This document shows positions 22,165-35,061 of a DNA stretch of 64,000 nucleotides, piece after piece. The DNA lies in the NCBI GenBank assembly GCA_963585895.1, contig OY757934.1:42258129-42322128 (forward strand). The letters are read 5' to 3'. Below the pieces are notes generated by a model. The model had not been told where the DNA came from, made no database searches, and was given only the letters and a program-made list of their open reading frames with translations. Made by a program: the position numbers and the translations under genes. The stretch is from Sepioteuthis lessoniana. Its lineage: Eukaryota; Mollusca; Cephalopoda; Myopsida; Loliginidae. Numbering within the stretch: the stretch's first letter is position 1; each line of letters starts with the position of its first letter.

Positions 22165-22508
22165 GTAAGTAATGATCATTCTTTTTGGAAGAACGCTATT
22201 CCATAAACTTCAATAATTGTATACCAATGTTTCTCTTTGCTTTGTTGTGCTAGTCATAAAAAGTCGTAAATTATATATATAAAATCTTAATTCTATTTTT
22301 ATTGTCAATATAGAAATAATTTAGGTATATGTTATGTTGTAGACATGTATCAACTAGAAAAAATATTTATTCAATATATTTATTCAATTATTTGAATAGT
22401 ATAAAACACTGAGAAATTTCCATATTAATATGAATTTGAAACATTTAAAACTGATTTTATTTTTACCATTTTTGTATATATTGGAAAATAAACCCAGGAA
22501 ACTCGTGT

Positions 22509-22539
<31 letters not shown>

Positions 22540-25500
22540 CCATTGTACAGCGGACATTGATTGTAAAAGTTTGAGAATACAAGAATCTAAAGCTTGGTTT
22601 TTAGCTCAAGGCCAGTTATATGAAGCTCCCAGTGAGGATCAAACTCATTATGCAGCTGTTTTGTAAGTTTAGCTTTGTTTTGACATAAGATCTCAAACGG
22701 ATCGAGCTCATTCGGCGAGATTCGCTTACTTACCATTAAGATGAAGTCCACTAATTTCTACATTGATTGACTTTGAATTAAGTGGAATATGTTATTCAAT
22801 ATAATTTTCTCTATATATTTAATATGCTCTGTCATTTTTCTTTCTTTTTCTCCCATAACAGTAACTTTGAATTATCGTTAAACAAATTTGAAAACTTAGT
22901 TATTGCTTTTTGATCTAAAACTCTTTCATTTCTCTACTTTTATTATTCTATAAAAATGTACTGTCCTGGGTATGACACTAAACTGCATCTGATCCTATTT
23001 ACCAACCCCTCCAAGGTCAGTTTTTAAGCGGAGTTTAACAGGTTTGAATTCAGAGTTTTCCTTCTCCTAGACTAGTTGCCTCACCAAGGCTGAAGAACCT
23101 AGTCTGTCCTACTATTTACCCATAGCTGGAGGGAGTATAATTGGATTCATACCTTTCCCAAGGGTATTAGTGCTATGTGAAATGCAATCAGCCTCGTCCA
23201 GGATTTGAACTCGTATCCCCGTGTCCATTTCCTACGACGATAACCATTACACCACGGGCACCTCCTAAACGGCATCTGATGGCGAGGTTCCAGTTCTGGA
23301 GATCTGGGGAGTGTGGAATCACCCTTTCATTACCATTATTCCAAAGTCTACTCTTACTTGAAATGGTTGTAAATTGTTTGTTCAATCTATGAATCAAATA
23401 GATCTGTTTAAAAATTATTCATGTTGGAATTGTATAGTGATATTTGATACTATTCAACTGTGTACAAATTATTTGTATTTGATAAGAATACTTGAAACCA
23501 TATAACAGTGTCAAAAACTAGACAAAAAAATGTAAATATGAAATTATAATGTACACAATTGCCTAATCTCTCCTAGACAGGTTGATATGACATTAAAATC
23601 AACCAATCAGTCAGCTTTTATTAAAACTTTCAAATGCTTTATTTAAGCATGTTTATTCTGTCAACTGTAAACAATAGAATAGTAAATATATTTAGTCAAC
23701 AATCAACAAAAAAGTAATCTCTTTATATTCCAAATTCATTTCCTTTCAAAAACAGTTTGTGGAAAAAAATTGATTGAAAATTTTTAAGCTACCTAATCAT
23801 TAAGTTTTTGTTGTTTTTTTTTTGTTTTTTTTTTTAATACAACATTCTTTTGTCTTCCGAACAACTTATTCGCAACAAAGTATTTTCATATAAGCAACAA
23901 TCAAATGCACAGATGAGTGGTCAATAATTGTCCACATAAATAAAAAGCCAATTCAATTTCCTTTTTTTTTTTTTTTCTTTCCTATGTTGCATGAACTGAA
24001 GGGAGTATCAGAGACTAATCATCTCTGATAGGGTCTGCTGAGGGAGAGGAGTATGATGTTAGAAGACCCAAAACTCTCTAAGGAACCACACAAAACATCA
24101 CTGACTACACCCTCCTTTAAAGTATGTTTAGATGAACAAATAAAACCTGAGGAGGAGGAAATCTGAACTTCAGCTGAAACATTGATCTATTAATAAAGTT
24201 GAAAACAAGAGTCTAAATATGAAAATCAATGCTTAATTCCTATTGAATTAAATATTTTACTCCTCTTTTCTCATCTTCTCTATCAAATATCTCACCTGTT
24301 GGTAAAGCCATAGATTCTCAAATCTTAAAAGCAAGAATTTTTCTCTTACACTGCTGCAATCTCATTTTTAGAATGTATTTATTCAATCCCTCCACCTTGG
24401 GCATGATGTGAAACAAGGTTAGTTTTTAAGTGAAGTAAAGCTGATTTGAATTCAGTAGTTTCCTTTTCCCTAGACTGGTTGCCTAACTGAGGCTAAAAAA
24501 AAACAGTCTGCCCTGCTATTTACCCATAGCTAGTGGGAGAACAGATGGATTCATGCCTTTTCCCAAGAGCATTAGTGCAAAATGAAATGTAAACTGCCTC
24601 ATCCAAGTTTTGAACTGACTCATCAATTCCATTTCCTTTGACAATAAATGCTATGCTAAACATGCCTCATTTTTAGCATTGTTTACTTTAGTTCTCTGCT
24701 TCAGGTTGATTGAATTTAGGTGAAAAAGTTTTAAATATAAAAACTACATTCATCTCATTCAATGAGGAATTTTTAATGCAATCTGCTTTTTTTCCTTTTT
24801 ACCTTGTATAATTGTTCTTTTTGATATTAATCTATTTAAATCAATAAAAATGAAAACAAAATATGCAATAGAATTCATTTATAGATTTAAAAGTTAAAAG
24901 CTGAATCATAATCCACTTAGTTGTCTATATTGAATATAAACTGAAATGTTATTGTGGGTGAAGTGGCTCAGATTTACTATGAACCAAGGATTTTTGATTT
25001 TCATGAATTTTGGTACTGGTACCATGTAACCTATTACAACTTGTCATATGTTACTTAGAAAAGACAATGTACACTACAAGATAGGTAAATAATCAGCATG
25101 GCACTCAGACAACCTAATAAATTTATTATGTGTAAGGCTGAAAAACTTTGCAACAGAAATACTTTTTTTTTCTTTCCTGAATTCTTGCATCATTAGAATA
25201 TTGCATTGTTTGAGTTGTAATATTATTATTATTATTATTTATTTATTTATTTTTTTTTTTTGCTGTTTGCACACAGTTTTGTCATCTTATAAAAACAAAT
25301 GTAACATGGTAATTTTATGTAGAATACCTATCATATGATCAAAGTCAATAAAAAGAAATTTCCCCGTTCATTAGACTATTACTGCAGACATTACAGGGTG
25401 AAACGATAAAATTGTCGCCCTAGAAAAGACGACATAATTCCATTTCCGTTTAATAAAAACCGGTTTTCTTTTTTTTTTGTTGCAGACCATCTACTAGTTG

Positions 25501-28500
25501 GCCAGTTGTGTACAAATCCCAAGGGTGATAGGAGCCTTCTATCATGTCTGAAAGTGACACAATGTTCAACAAGCAAGATTGGAGATGCACCGCTGTACAA
25601 CTCATGCTCTCTACCGATCCAAGTTATGACAACAGAACCATTGCCAGCACCTTCAAAATGCAAATCTGGATTGCCATGAATAACAGGGACGTACCCAGGG
25701 TGATGAAAATAAAGTTTCCAGCTATGGTCTTTGGTGTGTTCACATCATGCCACCTCACATCTTTGAAGTTGGCTTGAAAGTCAACACCAAAGTGTACCTG
25801 GATGTGCTGAAGAGTGTGGTGATCCCCTGGTGCAATCAGGTGGCCGGTGGCAGACTCTGGGTGTGGCAGCAAGACTCGGCGCCGGCCCACAAGTCCAAAG
25901 AGACCCACGCTTGGCTTTAAAAGGAGTGCTATGACTTTGTACCCTTCTCTCACTGGCACCCCTCCTCCCCCGACCTGAACCCTCTGGACTACTTCGTTTG
26001 GTCATACATCGAGAACATCACCAACATGACCTCCCACAACACCAAAGCCAACCTGATTGCTGCCATCCGCTGAGTATTCACCGAGCTCCCGCCGGCGCTT
26101 GTGGAAAAGTTCCGGATCTGTATCGAGGCAGTGATTGAGGCTGAAGGCGGCTACATTGAATAGATGTCAGCTCTGTTACATAATCAAGTTATCTGAATTG
26201 ATTTTTTTTTCAATAAAAGTTTTAAAATAAAGCTGTAGTGTTGTTTTCTTTAGGATGACAATTTTATCATTCACCCTGTAGGACATGCCCCTAATCCTTC
26301 TGTCCCTGTGCAATAGCTGCCTGGGACCTATCACCCTGGCACCTGACTTCAGTTAATTATTATTGGTTTCTAAACCCAAAATGATCAGAAACCAGTAGGT
26401 GTAATATCTCTGACTTTATAAAATGTTTTTCTTGTTCCTTTAATAGATAAGACATGATGCTTTTAAATAGTTTTGAATTAATTTTGCTTATTGATTTGAT
26501 TAAAAGGTTCACTCATAGTTCATGTTGATTATTAAATTTTTGTGATATATAAGATAATCACTTACTTTTTCATGTATGTATGAGGATTTGTTTGGCATTT
26601 TAATTGTTTATTGAGAATATTTTTTATTTTTTTATTTTTTAAGGACTGTGTTGGCTTTGTCAGGTGAAGATTTTGCTATTATTGCTTCAGACACTCGATT
26701 AAGTGAAGGATTTATGATTCATTCTCGGGAGTCTCCAAAGACCTATACACTGTAAGTAAAATATTCTCTTACCAGTTGGGTTATCTGATTTTATCAACCC
26801 AATTTTTGGGCCTAGAGAAAAACATTGAATAGTATATTCAATTATTTAATTCAATTTGACTAAGCTTCAAAGTTTATGGTTTTGTTAACGCTTGGCCATC
26901 CATAAAGAATATTTCTTGACTAGATTAGGAAATTACAAAAGCTGTTGGTGAAAGAATAATTATGATACAAGATAATGTTTTTATTTTATTTATTTTTAAT
27001 CATTGTTAAAATGATTTGTTAAAGTTATGTTATCTACTAAATATTTTATCAAAAGTAAAAGTCATATTTCAAGTTTATGAGAGATTTTTATCAAATTGGT
27101 GAATAATTAAGAAATTCTAATTTTTCTTTTTTTTTTAATAATTGATAGATAAAGCTGAAAAAGATCCTTTTTGTATCTTTGACTGATTTCTAGAAATTAG
27201 ATTGATGAGTTTGCTGAGCAATTTTAAATTTTTTGAAAATTTTTAAGTGCCAAATCTAAAAAAAATTCAGTATTTTCTCTTAAAAATAATTATAGATAGC
27301 CATTTGGAATTAGGTATAGAACATAATTCATCATCAAGAAATGCCAACAGCAGATTACCTTGACTCTCTCTGGTCATTCATCCCTTTTGGCAAGTCCTCC
27401 AGATGGCATACAGTGTCCACACAGAGCTTGTGAATGTAAGTTTTTCCTAGTTAGCCAGCATTGGTGTCTCTGTCTTGGAGTCCATAGACAAACATTACTT
27501 ATAAATTCATTTTTACTTTTCCAGTAGTGACCAGTATGTCTTGCTTGGAGGGTTTGTGAGATGGTTAGAGTCCAAGTGGTTCAACCATGCAGTATTGTGT
27601 TTAAATATATGTAAAGCAATCATTACCTAACAATTCTGCGCTATATTTCTACACTTCCATTTCTTGTCTTGAGAGTGTTAAACAGAAATTTCTTTTAAAG
27701 TATGCTTTCAACATATTATTTAAATTGGACATGTTATTTCACTACTAAGGCCCGTTCTTTTTCTTTATCTCTTAAACATCTTTAAAAAAAAACATTTTTC
27801 TTTTTTTTACAGAACAAACAAGACAGTGCTTGGATGTGCTGGTTTCCATGGTGATGCACTTACTGTAACTAAAATCTTGGAAGCACGTCTGAAGGTTTGA
27901 AATTATTTGGTTATATGAAAGAAGAATTAGATCCATTCTTCCTTCTCTTGTTTTTCTGTTTACCTTTTTGTATATTCATCTCCATAAAGTGATAGGTGAT
28001 CTAAAATCTTTGAATGTTTGTTTTAGTCATAAACAATTTTTATGTTAATGCAAATTAATATTGTTTACTACATGATGCATATGGTTTTTCTCTCTATGCC
28101 ATGATAGCATTAATTCTTTTTGTCTTGTAAAATACTAGTCATTCAACATTTACCCATCACATTTGTATATTGTGATATTTTTCAGTTTGAGGATACATAA
28201 AGTTGCTTTAATGATATAAATGATTATTATGGACAAGGCTGTTTAAATTTCATTCAAGTACTAATACCCTTAAGGAAGGCATGAACCCATCTATTCATCC
28301 AGCTATGAGTAAATAGTAGGACAGACTGAGTTCTTCAGCTTTAGATGAAGGAAAACTCTAAAATCAAACTAGCTGTACTTTGCTTAAAAAATTAACCTTG
28401 TGTTACATCCTGCCCATGACAGAGGAATTGGATAAATATATATATTAAAGATTATTTTAACTTATTTAAAATTTCAAAACTGTTCTAAAGTTTTTTGTTA

Positions 28501-28617
28501 TGAAAGAAGACTTTTTATTTTTTCTTATGAATTTAGATTTTTAAAAAGTCCTGAATTTCACTGTAGAAGTCATTATTGTAAAGTATTATTTATTTTACAC
28601 CAGCTAAACAATAAGAG

Positions 28618-28663
<46 letters not shown>

Positions 28664-31600
28664 CATCCACAGACAGTTTCGTTCTATCAGAACTCTTCAG
28701 TGTGGCTAGACACATAGGACGCTCAAAGCCGGGATCGAAACCCATCCAACTTTACGTTAGACTAAGTCTCAGACCACTCGGCCAACAAGCATACCATGTT
28801 TGGCTAAGGGAATTGTTAAGGTATTTATGTAGCAACAGCAGCAGCCGTTTGTTTACATTTTTATACCCTATTGGCTACCAGAGTGCTCAGTTCTTTCAAA
28901 GAGCTTTGCATTATGCGAGCGGTGGCCGAATTGGAGACATACACTTTAAAACTTTCGAAACACATTTCTGTCATTTTATAAAAATAAATCTTGTATCAGG
29001 AAGAAATGTATCATTGTAGTCTTACAAAATAATCCAACAAGAATTAAATTTATTGTATTATTTTTATGAAAAGGTTTAATTTTTTTAACAATAGACTTCT
29101 TCATGCCTCCACTTTTTGTCTTGACAATTACGAGACGATAGAAAATCTGAACTGAGATTCTGACTTTAATGACAATGTCAAAGAATTCAGTGTCACCATC
29201 AGGTGAGCAAACCATTGTCTTCATGTTTTTGTAAAGTATCATTATATCGGTAACAGTTTCTTTAGAGAGACCATATGCTTGTAGTATTTGCTCCATCTTT
29301 CTTTTCTGTATGTAATCGAATGCTTTGGAGAAATTTACAAGCAAAGGTGTTGCCCTAAAATTTGGGCATGTACTCTTTCAATAGTCAGAATCTAAGTTCG
29401 TGTAGCAATTTCTCTGAAAACCTTTCCAATTTTTTCCTGAGAGTTTTCTTGATTTCACATTGAATACAGTTGTGAAGCAGGGTATCATAAACTTTAACAA
29501 CTATAGCAGTTGGCATTATGCTAGAATAGTTGTTGGTGATTCCGAGATCGCCTTTCTTGAAGAGGGAAAGGATGCAGTCTTTTGTCCATTTCTCTATTGT
29601 GTTTTGTTTATAGATTGGATTGCATGATTGAAGTATGCCATCAAATTTTCTTGTGTCCCAAGGTTGTGGTATTTTGTTGAGGCCTGCCGCTTTTCTGCTT
29701 TTTTTTTTTTTTTTTTAATTCTGTGTCAAGTTCTTCTTTTAACTCAGGTTAAAGCCTCTCTGAAATTTTGACTCTGACTAGTTTGTTCCTGGAGTTGAAT
29801 CTCTGAGCATCTTTACCATTTGTATGAAAGATTGAGTATTCTAGGTTGCCTTTAGAAATGAGTTTTTAAAAACCAAGATTTATAATTACTTAAGTAAAGG
29901 CTTCTATTTGAAATTCTTCTGAAAGATGAAATCTACAACTAACAAAGTATTGCCTGAAACAGTATGCATTTACCCAACCCCTCCACCACAGGCAGGATGT
30001 GATGCAAGGTCAGTTTTTAAGTAGAGTGCAGCTGGTTTGAATTCTAAGTCTTCCTTGTCTTGAGTGATTATCTTATTAAGGCCCTGATATTTACCCATAA
30101 GTAGGAAGAAAATAATTGCATTCAAAATACAAAAATGGTCTTTTCCATGGCAATTGTGTTTGAAAGTGTTACGTCTGCAAGTGTCGAAACACCATAACTA
30201 ATAATATGTCTTACAGAAGATCTAATCCCAAGACGAATATGTTGTGTGTGTGTGTGTGTGTGTGTTTGTGTGTGTAACACATGGATGACATAGTCGTGGA
30301 AAAATTAATCGAGTACTAAGAGTTGACTTGACTAGAACATTTATTTACAAGGACAAACACATTTGGATGGTACGCAATACATTTATCAATATGGGTTGAG
30401 CTGTGTGTCACAGCTCCCTCGGGAAAAGGTAAATTAATTCCACATTTGTTTTCCCGAATTTGAAGTCATTCTTCATTTGCGCTGCCAACCGTAATCTCCT
30501 CCCATTCTTACATCTTTGCATGAGAACTCAAAACAGTAGGGATCAAAAGGGAGGAGATAACTTCGCTTGAAACAGAAAAGGGTTTAGCTCCCTTTAACCT
30601 TTAGATCATCCTAACCGAAAGAATGTATGTTTTCATTGATAAATTATTGGCAAATGTGAATCAAAAAAGTTGATATAACAAAAAACATCAGATATTAATA
30701 TGCTTAAAGCTGAATCATTTTGGATTTCAACAATTTCAAATTTAAAACTTACGTTGACTCAAATCAAATTTATGTAATTTCCACTGTTTTTAGTGACAAA
30801 ATCACTAAAATGACTTGTATAAATTCCTTTGCATTTTAAACAAAAATATTTACAATTCATAGATTTTATAGACATTTTCTCCCCAGTTTATAATTAGCTT
30901 ATATAATAAGCTAATACAAGTTAAATTAATAAGATCTACAAATATGAGAAGCAGTTGGCAAAAGTTTTAATACCAGAAGTTGTCTACTCTGAGGTTAGGT
31001 AAAAAATTCTTTGCTCTTTTTTTGGTATAAATACCAAAATTGCTGCCAAGTCATCTTACATATCAAAGTTTCTAAAAGTCTTTTACATATTCTGATTCTT
31101 ATGTCTTTTAAACATCAGTATAATAGGTCTGTGATTAAAAGTAAATTATTCAAATAGTCATTTTTAATTGAACATGAAAAAACTGCCATTATATAGATCA
31201 TTCCATGTCCAATCAACAATTTTTTAGGTAAAAATAATAAGACCATCGTAGATTTTGTTGAAAATAGGTACAAATTAATGGCACTATTAAGTTTGACATA
31301 TTAAATGGTAATACTAATAATTAAGACTAAACTTGTAAACTCACAAATGGTTGGTATCTGGTGTCCAGGCAATAAAAATTACTGAAATCCAGTTTTCAGT
31401 ATTGACACAGTTATTAGATAGATTATTCCTGTAGGCAAACTTGAAATTAAATGGCTGACATGTGTCCAATATTTTACAGTAATTAGATATACTTTTCCTG
31501 AATGCAATGTCATATTGCTATAAAGTTGTTTATGGCTTATACCAAGAACATAATGCAACAGACACATCTCATAAATATGACTCTCTGTACTTTACAAAAA

Positions 31601-34600
31601 AGTGATTTTTTTTTAATTTTTTTTTTTGATTTAAAAAAAATTTTTTTTTTTTTTTTTTTTTTTAAATAATGACAATATCTCTGTTGTTAACCCAGAAAGC
31701 TGAATTATATACCTTTTTAAAATACTCAAGTTCATCTAAAACTTATTCTATTTCTTTTTTATCTTGGAGGTCAAATAAAAACTAGTTGACCTTGATCTTT
31801 ACCCTTTTAGCTCATTTGACCTATCAACCCTTTTTTTTTTTTTTTTTTTTTTATTTAACAAATAATTGGTCTAGCTTTTTTGGCATGATAAGTATAAAAT
31901 TTCATAGTGGAAAACAAATGGGAACTTGGATTGCCAGGCTTTTATGTTGATTAGAAGGAAAGAAAACTTTTATATTTTGGGAAGTTACCTCCCTTCAAAT
32001 AATTAATTTAGGTTGAATTATATATAAAAATATGAATTATAAATAATAAAAAAAAGTACCTAACGTCTAACAAAAAACAATTGAGCAATTTGCAGATGCG
32101 AATGAATTTGTTTCCTAGGGAAGAATTCAACATTCAACAATTCAATTATGTTTGGGTTTTTTGTTGTTTTATTTTTTTATTTGTATTTTTTTGTCTAATC
32201 TACTGAAATTCATTTGTACAATTTTTTTTCTTACATTTTTAGAAGGATTTTTCATTTAAAAGTTTATAAGTTCTTCCTGTATTAATTATTGGATCAACTA
32301 CGTTAAAAAATTTCAGAACAATGTACTACTAATATATCTGAATGGTATGAATTACAGAAAGATGAAGAAAGGTTGTTTTGGTTAAAAAAAAATCTTAATT
32401 TTACTTCATTGAGTATGCATACTAATCCCTACTTTCTATTATACAAGGATAGGCTAAAAAGTTTATATAATGAAATCATATCTGGTGTTGATGACTTTTT
32501 TTACCAAAGGAACCCAAGTACTGCAACACTGATAAAAGAATTGGGTGGTTGACAAGGGCAACTAGGTTAAAAAATAAACCTCATTTGGTCACATTTCATG
32601 AGAATATCTTTGTCAGCCTATGAACTTTTCAGCTAACTCTTATAGATGACTGTGACAAATTTTTTTCTGTTTTCACACTCTTTAATATTGTCCAGTTTGC
32701 ATGTAAAACTGATGCCTTATTTATCAGCCATTAAATGATCTGTCACTGTACTCTCCAACTACTTACCTTCCTCATTAAAAATTTTTGATTTGGACACTAA
32801 CTTCACTTTGTTGTTAACCCCAAAATTGGAATTTGACATTTTTTGTTGGTAGCTTTAAGCTGGAACTATATTCCAACTATAATAGATCCTCAAAGTAGTA
32901 AAAGTAAAATATCAATGATTTAAGAACTTTTCTTTCTTGTATCTTGATATTTTTTTTTTTTTTTTTGTTCTCTTTCAAAAGAACATGAGTGTGAAAACAT
33001 TGAATCGTAATAATTTCATCTCGATTTTAATTGAAGGTCATTTTTCTCTTTTTTTTTTTTTTTTTTTATTTTTTATTTTTTTTTTTTTTTTTATATTGTA
33101 TGTAAATTGTGTATGTAGTCATTGATAAAGGTAATAATAATTTTTTAAAATTCTCTTTTCAGGTGTATGAACATAATCATCGTAAAGAGATGACTACTCC
33201 AGCCATAGCTGCCCTGTTGTCCACAATTCTCTATCATAGGCGTTTCTTTCCTTACTATGTATACAACCTTATTGCTGGTATTGATGAAGAGGGTTAGTTT
33301 GAAGATTTATACTTTTTATGGGTTTTTTCATTATTGTTATACTTTTTTGTCTTGTAATATTTACAGCTTACCAAGAGCTTAAATTCCAAAATATTCTATT
33401 CATTAAATATAGAAATTCAATCTTTTTTATTCTTAATCTCATCTTTAATTTACCCACGTTCTCTCCATTTATTGAAAAAGATTCCTTAAGTTTGATTAAA
33501 AAATGATAAATTGATAGATCTTTGATAACCATATACTGACTGAAAACTGTTTGTTTGCCATAAAATAGGCTTTTCCTTTGAAACTTGATAGCACATATAC
33601 TTTCACTATTTTTTTTAAGCTTAGTCAGTTATACTGACATATCATACTCAACAACCATACGGGGATTATTTAGCCATTGTATTTGCATTTCATTGAATAT
33701 TAACATCTTGTTATATTTTCATTTTAAATGATTAATTCACTTAACTGATTAACCTGTGAGAATCTAAGAAATTTCAAATAAAATTAAGTTGAGCTAAAAT
33801 ATAATAAAATGTTAGATTTAGTTTAAAAATTGATTGAAGCAGTAATAATTTAAAAACATTCCAATATCATTGGCTAGAGAGGAGGGAAAGCAGTTTGTTA
33901 ACATCCTTACTACCAGGTTGAATTTTTCTTCAATCATTTTGATATCTCATTTATCATGTCAAAAAATGTCATTGCATTCTCTTTATGAAATTCATTTTTA
34001 GTTTAAAAATAATCACTTTTAAAGTGACTACTCTCATCATCATCAGGTCATACTGACTGCATGTTTTCTTTTGATTCTCTCTCACTATCTGTTCCTATCA
34101 GCTATCACTCTTGGTAAATCTTTTAGACAATATCCAGTGTCTGCACAGAGCTGATGGATGTAAGTTTTTGCTGGCTAGCCAACACTGGTGTGTCCATGTG
34201 TAGGAGTCCATAAGGAAATGTCACTTATGAGCTCATCCTTACTTTTCCAACATGTCTTGCTCATCTTGGATGATTAGGAGATGAGAGGCAAGTTACCGTT
34301 TTGTAGAGTGTTGCTTCCAGGAATTGTTCCTAACAGTACACATCCTTGTGTAGTTCCTAATTAGCTTTTTCTTCGGGTATTTCATTGAAGTTTAAGTTGT
34401 CCAACCATACAGTAGAACTGACACAGCTACAGCTTGAAAGAAAAATATTATAAAAATTCCAAGAAAATCTACTTTATCTTTTTAAGTGATTTTGATGCAT
34501 CAGTATTTTGTGGAAAAAACAAAAAAAAAATATAAGCAACCAATTCAAATACTTAGAAATATTAGAAAAAATTACTTGAAATGAATTAAGTCCAAATTAT

Positions 34601-35026
34601 CTTCAAGCAATAGAACAGTGGTATAATGAATGTTACTTGCTTCAAGTCAGATGTTTGAATCCTGGCAGGACTTCTTTAATTTCATATCTGTTTGACCACT
34701 GATGTAAAACAAACTAAAAAGTGATAATGGCTTTTATATAAGATTAGTAATATAGTTTTAAAAATTAAATCATAAAACATTGTAGTAAAAGAAAACAACT
34801 TGTTAGTTACAAGTTCTGTATAATTATTTTTTAAGCTCTTCTCACTAAGACACTTGAGATAGTAATTCTGCTGAAGAGCAGAAATAGAAACTTTTGTTGT
34901 ATGTTTTCTATCCTGGTAACAATTATCAATCACAAAAAATTTGTCAATTATTGAACATAAATTTAATGCAGTTACTAAATGAATTTGAATAAAAATGAAA
35001 AGAAACCTTTGTCTTGATTTTGGGTG

Positions 35027-35061
<35 letters not shown>

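Noticed and set aside
28700..28815. Possible Ser/Leu tRNA gene
   Set aside because: A- and B-box-like segments are present, but the acceptor stem does not pair; it is a SINE head. The same reasoning applies to the SINE-A, -B and -D heads.
28660..29019. 119-codon plus-strand frame
   Set aside because: It begins in a TA microsatellite, crosses a tRNA-like SINE antisense and enters a LINE fragment; no splice or protein support.
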